From NCBI GenBank assembly GCA_050743625.1, contig JBOGED010000314.1, forward strand, positions 1 to 16,887: DNA of 16,887 bases, in the 5' to 3' direction. The DNA is from JBOGED01 sp050743625. Its GTDB lineage: Bacteria > Actinomycetota > Nitriliruptoria > Euzebyales > Egibacteraceae. Positions 6,453 to 13,429 of the stretch are shown here, piece after piece. Numbering within the stretch: position 1 is the first letter of the stretch; the number at the start of each line of letters is the position of its first letter. The translations under genes and the position numbers were made by a program. Below the pieces are notes generated by a model, which made no database searches, was not told the DNA's origin, and saw nothing but the letters and a program-made list of their open reading frames with translations.

Positions 6453-7667
6453 TTATGAGAACTCGACCGGGAATGCCTGCAGCCCCCGAAGCAAGAGGCT
6501 GGACCGCCACCTGAGGTCCTCGACCCCGACGGGGAGGCGGAGGCGCGGCAAGCGCCGTAGCAGCGTGGCGATCGCGACCTGGCCCTCGATGCGGGCCAAA
6601 GGTGCGCCGAGGCAGAAGTGGATGCCCCGACCGAACGCGAGGTGCCTGGTGTCCCCACGGGTGATGTCGAGCTGGTCGGCGTGCGCGAAGCTCGCCTGGT
6701 CGCGATTGGCTGAGCTGATCGCGACGAGGACGGCGTCACCCTTGGCGATCGGCTGGCCGGCCAGCTCTAGGTCCTCGAGAGCGAACCGCCACGTCGACGT
6801 CTCGACCGGCGAGTCGTAGCGCAGTAGCTCCTCGACGGCCGCGCCGATCAATGCCGGGTTCTCCCTAAGCAGGGCGAGCTGGTGGGGATGGTGTAGCAGC
6901 GCGAGCATCCCGTTGCCGATGAGGTTGGTGGTGGTCTCATGGCCCGCGATGAGCAGCAGCCAGATCATCCCGAGCAGCTCGGGCTCGTCCAGGGCGTCGC
7001 CGGACTCCTCGGCCTGGACCAACCCGGTCACGAGGTCGTCGCCGGGGTCGGCGCGCTTGCGCTCGCACAGCCTGCGCAGGTAGGCGGCGAAGTCCGCCCG
7101 CGCGCGGCGGATCGGCTCACGAGAGCCGCTGAAGTCGTTGGTGAACATCACGTTCGACCAGGCCCTGAACTGATCCCGGTCGGCGGGTGGGACGCCCAGA
7201 AGCTCGGTGATCACGATGATCGGTAACGGGAACGCGTAGTCGGCGATGAGGTCCATGCAGCCAAGATCGGCCACCACGTCGAGGAGATCGTCGGCGATGT
7301 GTTGGACTCGCGGCCGCAGCCGCTCGACGAGCCGCGGGCTGAACGCCTTGCGCACCAGTGCCCGCAGTCGGGTGTGGTCGGGTGGGTCGACGGTGAGCAT
7401 GTGCCGGCCGAAGGCGCCGCTGTCACCGAGAAGGTACGCGAAGTTGCCTTCAGGGGACTGGTTACGGGTGTCCTTGGACAGGCGTGGGTCGACGAGCGCC
7501 TCGGCGACGTCGTCGTACCGGGTCACCAACCAGAAGCGGCGCCCGTCCGGCAGCTGGACCCGGCAGACCGGCTCGCTCGCCCGCAGGTGCTCATAGAGCG
7601 GATGCGGGTCAGCCCGGCCGGAGGGGCTGAACAGCTCGGCCGACGTGGAGAGAGTTGCTTGGCTCAT
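6453..7667 (-). CDS. Cytochrome P450, CYP107-like
   Basis: The 404-aa soluble bacterial P450 is a haem-thiolate monooxygenase that takes electrons from a ferredoxin/reductase, neither of which is encoded here. The I-helix motif AGHETT is at 241-246 and the K-helix ExxR is Glu280-Arg283. The haem loop FGRGIHFCLG (345-354) gives ligand Cys352, followed by APLARIEG. HMLTVDPPDHTRLR (89-102) is the usual C-helix region. The whole is closest in style to the CYP107 group used in secondary metabolism and xenobiotic oxidation, but the substrate is unknown. The ATG at 7667 has only a weak GGGG upstream. A pair of 11-bp-spaced CGTCAAG repeats ends about 21 nt before it. It leads a run of same-strand genes reaching to 1049. 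Confidence 0.94.
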   Translation of the reverse strand: MSQATLSTSAELFSPSGRADPHPLYEHLRASEPVCRVQLPDGRRFWLVTRYDDVAEALVDPRLSKDTRNQSPEGNFAYLLGDSGAFGRHMLTVDPPDHTRLRALVRKAFSPRLVERLRPRVQHIADDLLDVVADLGCMDLIADYAFPLPIIVITELLGVPPADRDQFRAWSNVMFTNDFSGSREPIRRARADFAAYLRRLCERKRADPGDDLVTGLVQAEESGDALDEPELLGMIWLLLIAGHETTTNLIGNGMLALLHHPHQLALLRENPALIGAAVEELLRYDSPVETSTWRFALEDLELAGQPIAKGDAVLVAISSANRDQASFAHADQLDITRGDTRHLAFGRGIHFCLGAPLARIEGQVAIATLLRRLPRLRLPVGVEDLRWRSSLLLRGLQAFPVEFS

Positions 7668-7687
7668 GCCCCGATGGTGAACGAGCC

Positions 7688-7708
7688 CGCTTGACGTCCG
7701 CTTGACGC
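7688..7708 (-). promoter_or_regulatory. SARP/OmpR-type heptamer direct repeat before the P450
   Basis: On the minus strand the sequence reads CGTCAAGCGGACGTCAAGCG, two CGTCAAG heptamers with a 4-bp gap (11-bp period). SARP activators and other OmpR-fold regulators bind heptamer repeats with this period; the PimR site (CGGCAAG-N4-CGGCAAG) is very similar. The repeat occupies the core-promoter position of the P450 gene. The same motif in the same orientation relative to its gene recurs at 12281-12302. Confidence 0.55.
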
Positions 7709-7739
7709 GAGGCGCGTGCCCGAACGGTTGACTCTCGGC

Positions 7740-8108
7740 TCATGCGGGTGCGGGTAGCTGTTGGGTGAGGCCGAGGTCGGTGAGGAACCGGGTATAGCGC
7801 GCGGGATACGCGAGCCCGAACACCGTCCAGAACAGCGCGCCGCCCACGAGGACGCTCGCGACGATCCCCAGGATCTTGCCGATCGCGCCGAGCCACCACA
7901 CGGCACCGGCCCCCGCGAGCCCGATCGCGGCGACGATCGCGAAGAACCCCACGTCCCCGAGCGTGGCGCCCGAGGCGAGGCCGACGAGAAAGATGCTGAG
8001 CGGCGCCAGGGCGGCCAGCGCCAGCTCTACTGTCCCCAGCCGGCTATACGTGGGACGAGTCCCGGTCGCCAGCGCTGCGGGCGCGGTCGTAACGGTCATG
8101 ACGAACAT
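7740..8108 (-). CDS. Small membrane protein of unknown function
   Basis: The 122-aa protein has about three to four hydrophobic segments: LALAALAPLSIFLVGLASG, VGFFAIVAAIGLAGAGAVWW, and ILGIVASVLVGGALFWTVFG with an amphipathic exit. No family is recognised. Two starts are plausible: ATG 8108 (AAGGA seven nt upstream) and ATG 8099 (GGGAG nine nt upstream). The longer reading from 8150 is rejected because it translates through this Shine-Dalgarno. It is divergent from the lipoprotein gene at 8284, and the 175-nt gap between them holds several CGTAACG-like boxes. It is followed after about 70 nt by the P450. Confidence 0.65.
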   Translation of the reverse strand: MFVMTVTTAPAALATGTRPTYSRLGTVELALAALAPLSIFLVGLASGATLGDVGFFAIVAAIGLAGAGAVWWLGAIGKILGIVASVLVGGALFWTVFGLAYPARYTRFLTDLGLTQQLPAPA

Positions 8109-8195
8109 CTCCCTTTCCTTCCCCGCGGGGACCCTGCCGGTCCGCATCACGACCGATATTGCCGACCGGCCGTTACGGGACCGTCCTGGTCACGT

Positions 8196-8214
8196 CCGTA
8201 ACGATCCCGGAACG
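8196..8214 (+). promoter_or_regulatory. GTAAC-N6-GGAAC box, copy 1
   Basis: CCGTAACGATCCCGGAACG here matches the sequence at 9161-9179 at 17 of 19 positions. The layout GTAAC-N6-GGAAC resembles actinobacterial GlnR-type half-box spacing (GTnAC-N6-GaAAC), but no second box pair is seen, so regulator identity is open. It lies about 70 nt before the lipoprotein ATG. An inverted CCCGTAACGG lies nearby (about 8170-8180), facing the divergent membrane-protein gene. Confidence 0.4.
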
Positions 8215-8283
8215 ACGTTGCCGTATCCGAAGAGTGGAACGACGCCGGCCGCCCGGTCGGTGCGAGCAACCAAGGGAGAACCG

Positions 8284-9075
8284 ATGAAGCACATGTGCGG
8301 GCGCATTCGCCGGCGCGGCGCGGCCGTCGCGCTGGTCGGGGCGGCGCTGGGTCTTTCCGCCTGCGGTCAGCAACCGGCGGGAGGGCAGGCAGCATCCGGA
8401 GACGTCGACGCCTACTGTGAGGCAACGCTCGGGTTCGAGTCGTTGACCGGCCCGGAGGTCGACTTCGAGACGGCCAGCCCCGAAGAGATCATGCAGGCGA
8501 ACAAGGACTACGCGGCGCAAGAGATGCAGCCGCTGGCCGACCAAGTCGCGGCGGCGGCCCCGGCCGAGATCGCCGGGGACATCGCCGTGATCACCGGCGC
8601 GGTCGCCATGGTGGCCGAGACCGGCGACGACGCGGCGTTCTACGTCGCGCCAGACGTGGCCGCCGCCAGGCAGCGCGCCGTCGAGTTCGCGGCGGCTCAA
8701 TGCGGGTGGGCGACGGTCAACGTGACCGGGGTCGACTACGCCTTCGAGGACGTGCCGGACACCCTCCAGGCAGGCACGACGAGATTCGCGTTCACGAACG
8801 AGGGCGGCGAGGCCCACGAGATGGTGATCTTCCGCAAGGCCGAGGGCGTGACCGAGCCGGTCACCGACCTGCTCGCGCTGCCCGCAGAGGAGGCGTTCAG
8901 CAAGGTCCAGTTCGTCGGTGTGGTGCCGCCCTCGCCGACAGGCCAGGCGGGCAACGCGGTCGCCGAGCTCGAGCCGGGTAGCTACGCGATGGTCTGCTTC
9001 CTGCCGGTCGGCGGCGGCGAGGACGGGCCGCCCCACTTCATCGAGGGCATGGTCCACGAGTTCATGGTCACGTAG
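8284..9075 (+). CDS. Lipoprotein with C-terminal cupredoxin-like domain
   Basis: The 263-aa membrane-anchored extracytoplasmic protein has lipobox LSAC with acylated Cys27. Residues 40-140 form an alpha-rich domain bounded by Cys45 and Cys140, a possible disulfide. Residues 145-263 look like a plastocyanin-type beta-sandwich: FAFTNEGGEAHEMVIFRK with His178, then YAMVCFLP with Cys238, His251, Met256 and His258. Spacing of these ligands is looser than in true plastocyanins, so copper binding is an inference. The start has a good AAGGGAG upstream. A 20-bp hairpin follows the stop. The long reading frame starting at 7876 is not the gene. Confidence 0.75.
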   Translation: MKHMCGRIRRRGAAVALVGAALGLSACGQQPAGGQAASGDVDAYCEATLGFESLTGPEVDFETASPEEIMQANKDYAAQEMQPLADQVAAAAPAEIAGDIAVITGAVAMVAETGDDAAFYVAPDVAAARQRAVEFAAAQCGWATVNVTGVDYAFEDVPDTLQAGTTRFAFTNEGGEAHEMVIFRKAEGVTEPVTDLLALPAEEAFSKVQFVGVVPPSPTGQAGNAVAELEPGSYAMVCFLPVGGGEDGPPHFIEGMVHEFMVT

Positions 9076-9092
9076 GGCCGATGGCGGTTCCA

Positions 9093-9138
9093 CCGAACAG
9101 GGATTTCGGGGCGTATAGGCCCCGAAATCCCTGTTCGG
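9093..9138 (+). terminator. 20-bp perfect hairpin, intrinsic terminator-like
   Basis: Two perfectly complementary 20-nt arms (9093-9112 and 9119-9138) flank the 6-nt loop GTATAG, 17 nt after the lipoprotein stop. There is no U-tract, as is common in high-GC actinobacteria. It probably separates the lipoprotein transcript from the phosphatase operon. Confidence 0.8.
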
Positions 9139-9160
9139 GGAGAGAGACACACCCCCGCAC

Positions 9161-9179
9161 CCGTAACGATCTCGGGACG
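9161..9179 (+). promoter_or_regulatory. GTAAC-N6-GGGAC box, copy 2
   Basis: CCGTAACGATCTCGGGACG is a near copy (17/19) of the box at 8196-8214. It ends 22 nt before the phosphatase ATG, so it would overlap that promoter. The shared box suggests that the lipoprotein and the partner-switching operon answer to one regulator or sigma factor. Confidence 0.4.
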
Positions 9180-9201
9180 CTTGAAGGGCACCCTTAGAGC
9201 C

Positions 9202-10791
9202 ATGAGCGGATTGGAGAGCCTCAGACGGGTGATCCGGCGCAAGCCGGTGACCGAGCTCGCGGCCGAGCGGCCGCCGGCCGCGCCGCTGCCGCCCGACGAG
9301 GCTCCCCCGCTCGACATCGCCCCCGACGACCCGCTCCTGGGCCTGCTCGCGATGAGCAGCGGCGCCGTGAACGTCGACACGATCGAGCTGGACTCGCCCG
9401 CGGTCGCCGCGCTCAAGGAGGCGGGGATGAAGCTGGTCGTGCCGCTGTTCGCTCAGGGCGAGCTGATCGGGATGCTCAACCTGGGCCCCCGGCTGTCCGA
9501 GCGTGAGTACTCGCGCGACGACGAGAAGCTGCTCAGCGACCTGGCCGGGTACGCCGCTCCCGCGGTGCGGGTGGCGCAGCTCGTCCGCGAGCAAGAGGCC
9601 GAGATCCGGGACCGTGAGCGGCTCGCCCAGGAGCTGCGGGTCGCCACCGCGATCCACCAGCAGTTCCTCCCCAAGGAGCTGCCGGACCTGCCCGGTTGGC
9701 ACGTCGCCGCGTACTACCAGCCCGCGCGGGAGGTCGGTGGCGACTTCTACGACTTCATCGAGCTACCCGACGGCCTGGTCGGCATCGTCATCGGCGACGT
9801 GACCGACAAGGGCGTCCCGGCCGCGCTGGTCATGGCCACCACGCACAGCATCCTGCGCAGCGATGCGCCGCGGCTGGTCGCTCCTGGCGAGGTGCTCGCG
9901 AGGGCAAACCAGTTGCTGGTAGCGGAGATGCCCCCCGCGATGTTTGTGACCTGCCTCTACGCGGTGCTGGACCCGGCGACGGGGCGGTTGCGGTACGCGA
10001 ACGCGGGGCACGACCTGCCCTACCTGAGGACGCGCTCCGGCGTCGTCGAGCTGCGCGCCACGGGCATGCCGCTCGGGCTGCTGCCGGACATGGTCTACGA
10101 GGAGAAGGAGACCATCCTGGCTCCCGGCGACGGGCTGCTGCTCCACAGCGACGGGCTGGTCGAGGCGCACAACGCCGATCGGGCGATGTTCGGCTTCCCG
10201 CGCCTGAAGGAGCTGGTCGGCCAGCGCGACGGTGGCGAGGCGTTGATCGACCTGCTCCTCGTCGAGCTCGACCGCTTCACGGTCGACGGGTGGGAGCAGG
10301 AGGACGACATCACGCTGGTGACGCTCCAGCGGCGTGGCGGTGACCCGGTCGTGCTCGCCGACTTCTCCGTGCCGAGCGAGCAGGGCAACGAGAAGCTCGT
10401 CATCGCCGAGATCGCCCGCGCCGCGGCGCCGCTGGGGCTGTCCACCTCGCGCATGGAGAAGCTCAAGACCGCGGTCGCCGAGGCCACGATGAACGCCATC
10501 GAGCACGGCAACCTCAACCAACCCGAGCTGCCGGTCGCCGTCCGCCTGATCGCATTCCCGGACCGCGTGGTTGCCCAGATCGCTGATCAGGGCGGGGGTC
10601 AGCCAGCACCCACCGTGGATGCTCCTGACCTGGAGGCCAAGCTCGCCGGGGAGCAATCTCCTCGCGGGTGGGGGCTGTTCCTCATCGAGCACATGGTCGA
10701 CGAGCTGCGGACCAGCGAGGACGGCGGCACGCACACGATCTATCTCACGCTGTATACGAAGGGAGGGCCCGATGGCAGCGACACAGTTTGA
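9202..10791 (+). CDS. SpoIIE-type PP2C phosphatase fused to an RsbW-like kinase domain
   Basis: The 529-aa cytoplasmic switch protein has three parts. Residues about 50-128 resemble the C-terminal half of a GAF sensor (KLVVPLFAQGELIGMLNLG), followed by a coiled linker (128-150). The PP2C/SpoIIE phosphatase (about 165-377) has metal-site motifs GGDFYDF (179-185), GDVTDKGVPAALVMA (198-212), NAGHDLPYL, LLLHSDGLVEA (312-322) and QEDDITLVTL (366-375). The HATPase_c domain (about 388-518) has the N-box EATMNAIEHGN (427-437) and G1 box DQGGG (462-466). Such proteins can dephosphorylate STAS antagonists and phosphorylate or bind partners. Two STAS genes follow directly, the first overlapping this gene by 20 nt. 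The ATG at 9202 is chosen over the upstream TTG at 9181, although its Shine-Dalgarno is weak. No sigma factor is nearby. Confidence 0.92.
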   Translation: MSGLESLRRVIRRKPVTELAAERPPAAPLPPDEAPPLDIAPDDPLLGLLAMSSGAVNVDTIELDSPAVAALKEAGMKLVVPLFAQGELIGMLNLGPRLSEREYSRDDEKLLSDLAGYAAPAVRVAQLVREQEAEIRDRERLAQELRVATAIHQQFLPKELPDLPGWHVAAYYQPAREVGGDFYDFIELPDGLVGIVIGDVTDKGVPAALVMATTHSILRSDAPRLVAPGEVLARANQLLVAEMPPAMFVTCLYAVLDPATGRLRYANAGHDLPYLRTRSGVVELRATGMPLGLLPDMVYEEKETILAPGDGLLLHSDGLVEAHNADRAMFGFPRLKELVGQRDGGEALIDLLLVELDRFTVDGWEQEDDITLVTLQRRGGDPVVLADFSVPSEQGNEKLVIAEIARAAAPLGLSTSRMEKLKTAVAEATMNAIEHGNLNQPELPVAVRLIAFPDRVVAQIADQGGGQPAPTVDAPDLEAKLAGEQSPRGWGLFLIEHMVDELRTSEDGGTHTIYLTLYTKGGPDGSDTV

Positions 10792-11128
10792 GGCGACCGT
10801 CCGCCACCGCGACGGTCAGGCCGTCATCGGCCTTGCCGGCGACATCGATCGGGGGGCCGAGGCGCAGCTGTCCGCCGCCTACGACCATGCGGTGGCCAAC
10901 GCCAACGGCGATGGCAGTCTGCTGCTCAACTTCGCACGCGTGGCATACATCAACAGCACGGGGATCGCGTTGATCGTGGGGCTGCTCGCCCGCGCGCGGC
11001 AGGAGCGTCGCCAGGTCACCGCGTGTGGGCTGTCGCCGCACTACCGGGAGATCTTCGAGATCACCCGCCTCTCCGACTTCATGACCATCGTCCCGGGCGA
11101 CGAGGCACCCATCGACACAAGGAGGTGA
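10772..11128 (+). CDS. STAS-domain anti-sigma factor antagonist
   Basis: The 118-aa single-domain STAS protein is of the SpoIIAA/RsbV type. The phosphorylation-loop motif is YINSTGIALI, with Ser62 or Thr63 as the likely phosphoacceptor; the usual DS is NS here. The ATG lies within the 3' end of the phosphatase gene (20-nt overlap), with GAAGGGAGGG in front, so translation is coupled and stoichiometry with the phosphatase/kinase is likely fixed. The C-terminus (YREIFEITRLSDFMTIVPGDEAP) is typical. It is paired with a second STAS protein starting 4 nt downstream. Confidence 0.9.
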   Translation: MAATQFEATVRHRDGQAVIGLAGDIDRGAEAQLSAAYDHAVANANGDGSLLLNFARVAYINSTGIALIVGLLARARQERRQVTACGLSPHYREIFEITRLSDFMTIVPGDEAPIDTRR

Positions 11129-11132
11129 CACC

Positions 11133-11474
11133 ATGCTGGACCTGAACGTTCGCCAGACGGGAGACGCGAGCATCGTTGACATCAAGGGCGACCTGACCGC
11201 GGCCTGCGAAGGCGAGCTGATGGAGGCCTACCAGAAGGCCGATCGCGCGGGTACCAAGGTGATCGTGCTGAACTTCTCCCACCTCGACTACATGAACAGT
11301 GGCGGGATCGGCCTGCTCGTGACGCTGCTCGTGCGGGCGAAGCGCCAACGCCAGCAGCTGCGCGCGTACGGTCTGTCCGACCACTACCGCCAGATCTTCG
11401 AGCTGACCCGCCTCGACGAGGCGATCGGCATCCACGACACCGAGTCGGCGGCGCTCGTCGCCGCTGGTACATGA
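11133..11474 (+). CDS. Second STAS-domain anti-sigma factor antagonist
   Basis: The 113-aa protein is paralogous to the preceding STAS protein; the two share the pattern 'GLS.HYR.IFE.TRL'. The regulatory loop reads YMNSGGIGLL, with Ser56 as probable phosphoacceptor followed by Gly instead of Thr, so the two paralogues differ at the phosphosite. A strong AAGGAGGTG precedes the ATG, the best ribosome site of the operon. It may be the main output, competing for an anti-sigma factor, while its neighbour may feed back on the kinase domain. That division is inference. Confidence 0.9.
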   Translation: MLDLNVRQTGDASIVDIKGDLTAACEGELMEAYQKADRAGTKVIVLNFSHLDYMNSGGIGLLVTLLVRAKRQRQQLRAYGLSDHYRQIFELTRLDEAIGIHDTESAALVAAGT

Positions 11475-11484
11475 GGGGAACGGC

Positions 11485-12198
11485 ATGGAACCCGCGCGTG
11501 ACACCGCGTTCTGGGCTGGCTACGTCGAGCGGCTCGATGTCCTCCAGACCCCTGAGGGGGTGGTCAACCTCAACGTCAGCGGGCGGCGGGTGACCAGCCC
11601 CATCCATGGGTTTGGGAAGATGTGGCAGAAGACCTACACCATCCGGCTTGAGGGCGCGGACGTCTCGCCCGAGCAGCTCGTAAAGGTATGGAAAGAGCGG
11701 TTCGGGGACTTCTGGCCGCGCCATGCCCGCTTCCATGGCTCGCTCGCCGGCATCACGCCGGGCGACGTCGCGCTGATCAACCTGCGCATTGGCGGGATGG
11801 CGATGACCACTGGCGTGCTTGTGCTCTACGCCGACGACGTCTCGTTCACCGTGATGACGCCGCAGGGCCACCAGTTCTCGGGATTCAACACGTTCAGCGC
11901 CGAGCAGGACCGCGGCGTGACCGTCGCGCAGATCCAAGCGCTCGTCCGGGCGAGCGACCCAATCTACGAGCTGGGCATGCCAGTGGTAGGGCACCGGGCG
12001 GAGGACGCGTTCTGGACCAGCACGCTCCAGTCGGTGGCGGCACACTTCGGCGCCCAGGGCAACCCCGTGGAGCTCCGCCGCGTCTGCGTGGACTCCAAAC
12101 GCCAATGGCGCCACTGGAAGAACGTGTGGCACAACGCCGCCGTCCGCTCGGGGCTCTACCTGCTCGCCACACCCGCGCGCCGCCTGCGCAAGGCCTGA
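11485..12198 (+). CDS. Conserved-looking protein of unknown function in the STAS operon
   Basis: The 237-aa soluble protein has no family I can name with confidence. It starts 10 nt after the second STAS gene with GAGGGGA in front, so it is the last gene of the switch operon. Residues about 35-165 alternate predicted strands around WQKTYTIRLEG, WPRHARFHGSLAGITPGDVALI and VLVLYADDVSFTVMTPQGHQFSG, reminiscent of a SRPBCC/DUF1990-like ligand-binding barrel. The C-terminal part is rich in Trp/Arg/His (RQWRHWKNVWHNAAVRSG) and ends in a basic helix. A hairpin follows. It could be the effector or ligand sensor of the partner-switching module. Confidence 0.75.
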   Translation: MEPARDTAFWAGYVERLDVLQTPEGVVNLNVSGRRVTSPIHGFGKMWQKTYTIRLEGADVSPEQLVKVWKERFGDFWPRHARFHGSLAGITPGDVALINLRIGGMAMTTGVLVLYADDVSFTVMTPQGHQFSGFNTFSAEQDRGVTVAQIQALVRASDPIYELGMPVVGHRAEDAFWTSTLQSVAAHFGAQGNPVELRRVCVDSKRQWRHWKNVWHNAAVRSGLYLLATPARRLRKA

Positions 12199-12221
12199 CG
12201 GGCCGGCCGCGCTATTCCTGC

Positions 12222-12265
12222 ACTGTGCAGAGTTATGCCGGTATTTCGGCCTAACTCTGCACAGT
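12222..12265 (+). terminator. Hairpin terminator of the partner-switching operon
   Basis: Arms ACTGTGCAGAGTTA (12222-12235) and its exact complement (12252-12265) extend, after one mismatch, into a GCCG/CGGC inner stem with loop GTATTT. It lies 23 nt after the stop of the unknown protein. There is no U-tract. Confidence 0.75.
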
Positions 12266-12280
12266 ACGGCGAAGTAAGGC

Positions 12281-12302
12281 GACGTCAAGCGAACGTCAAG
12301 CG
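12281..12302 (+). promoter_or_regulatory. SARP/OmpR-type heptamer direct repeat before tandem-cupredoxin gene
   Basis: The sequence reads CGTCAAGCGAACGTCAAGCG: two CGTCAAG heptamers with a 4-bp gap, differing from the P450 site at 7688-7708 by one base in the gap. It lies about 70 nt upstream of the ATG at 12371 and has the same orientation relative to its gene. Confidence 0.55.
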
Positions 12303-12370
12303 GCCTGGGCCAGTTTTGGGGGAGGCGCACGAGCGGATAGCCCGTGCGGTGGTCCCAGGAGATACCCGCG

Positions 12371-13413
12371 ATGAGGTACATGGTTGGTTGCATCGGGCTG
12401 CTCGTGATGGCGGTGGCGGCGTGCGCGCTCGCACCGCCCACGCCAAGTAACGAGCAGGTCCCCCCGGCGCGCAGCCAGGAGTACACGGTCCTTATGGGAC
12501 CAGACGACTACGGCACGCAGTTGAACGCGTACTTCCCCGGGGCTGTCACGGCCCGTCCGGGAGACGCGCTGGTGTTCGAGAACCGCTCGATCGCGCCCCA
12601 CACGATCACGTTCGGCGTCGGGCCGGACCCGCTCGACTGGCCGCCGCAGATCACCCCCGATGGCCAACCCAACCCGGCCGCGCTCGGCCCGTGCGCCACC
12701 GACCAGGCGCCGACATTGGCGACGACGTCGTGTCTTGGCGAGGAGGCCGTGCCGCTGCCGGCGTTCACCGGCCAGGGGTTGTGGACCTCCGGCGTGCTGC
12801 CTCCGAGCGGCCCCGACGTGCCGGTCGAGGTCAGGTCGGCCCAGCTCGAGCTGTCCGAGGACATCAGGCCAGGCCGCTACCGGTACGTCTGCATCATTCA
12901 CCCGTCGATGGCCGGCACCGTAGAGGTCGTCGACGGCGATGCCGCTGCGCCGTCACCGGCGGAGGTGGCCCAAGCCGGGCGGGACGCCCATGCCCAGGCG
13001 TTGTCCGCGGTCGCGCACCTGGACGCGCCCGACCCAGAGGCTGGCGGGGGAGGTCCCACGATCGCCACGGTTGGGGAGACGCGATCGCGTCGGTCAACCA
13101 GTTCTTCCCCGCCACCGTCACCGTGCCCACGGGGACGACCGTAAGCTGGGCGATCGGCAGCCCCACGGAGGGCCACCTCATCACCTTCGGCCAGCCCCCA
13201 TTCTCCTCTCTGGAGGATCCGGCGTTGCTCGCTCCCGCCGGAGCCGCGTCCGGCGGTGAATACGCCGGTGGGCTCGCCCACTCGGGGCTCATCTCCAGGG
13301 ATCCGCGCTTCCCGGCGCAGACCTACGCGCTGCGCTTCACCCAGCCAGGAACCTACCGCTACGTCTGCCTGATCCACCCCGGCATGCAGGGCGACATCAT
13401 CGTCACGCCCTGA
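12371..13413 (+). pseudogene. Tandem-cupredoxin lipoprotein, split by a frameshift near 13073-13080
   Basis: Frame 1 (from ATG 12371, AGGAG 9 nt upstream) gives a lipoprotein with lipobox VAAC (Cys18) and a full type-1 copper domain: FPGAVTARPGDALVFENRSIAPHTITFG with His77, then YRYVCIIHPSM with Cys174, His177 and Met180, plus Cys108/Cys121. After a Pro/Ala linker and TIATVG, the frame turns into a low-complexity Arg/Ser/Pro tail ending at 13144. The next frame resumes with GDAIASVNQFFPATVTVPTGTTVSW and a second copper domain: EGHLITF, then YRYVCLIHPGM, ending at 13413. A single-base change at the G4 run 13073-13076 would restore one protein of about 347 aa. It may be a true mutation, programmed slippage or a sequencing error. 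Frame 1 alone still makes a complete one-domain cupredoxin. Confidence 0.85.
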
Positions 13414-13429
13414 CGTGGCCTGCGTGCGG

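Noticed and set aside
9180..9201. Upstream TTG start for the phosphatase
   Set aside because: There is no Shine-Dalgarno, and it would overlap the shared GTAAC box; the ATG at 9202 begins the usual N-terminus.
8173..9702. 509-codon minus-strand ORF
   Set aside because: It overlaps the lipoprotein and phosphatase genes, which have clear motifs, and reads through a 20-bp hairpin and the intergenic boxes.
11182..12486. 434-codon minus-strand ORF
   Set aside because: It is antisense to a STAS gene, the unknown protein and the hairpin; its composition is low-complexity.
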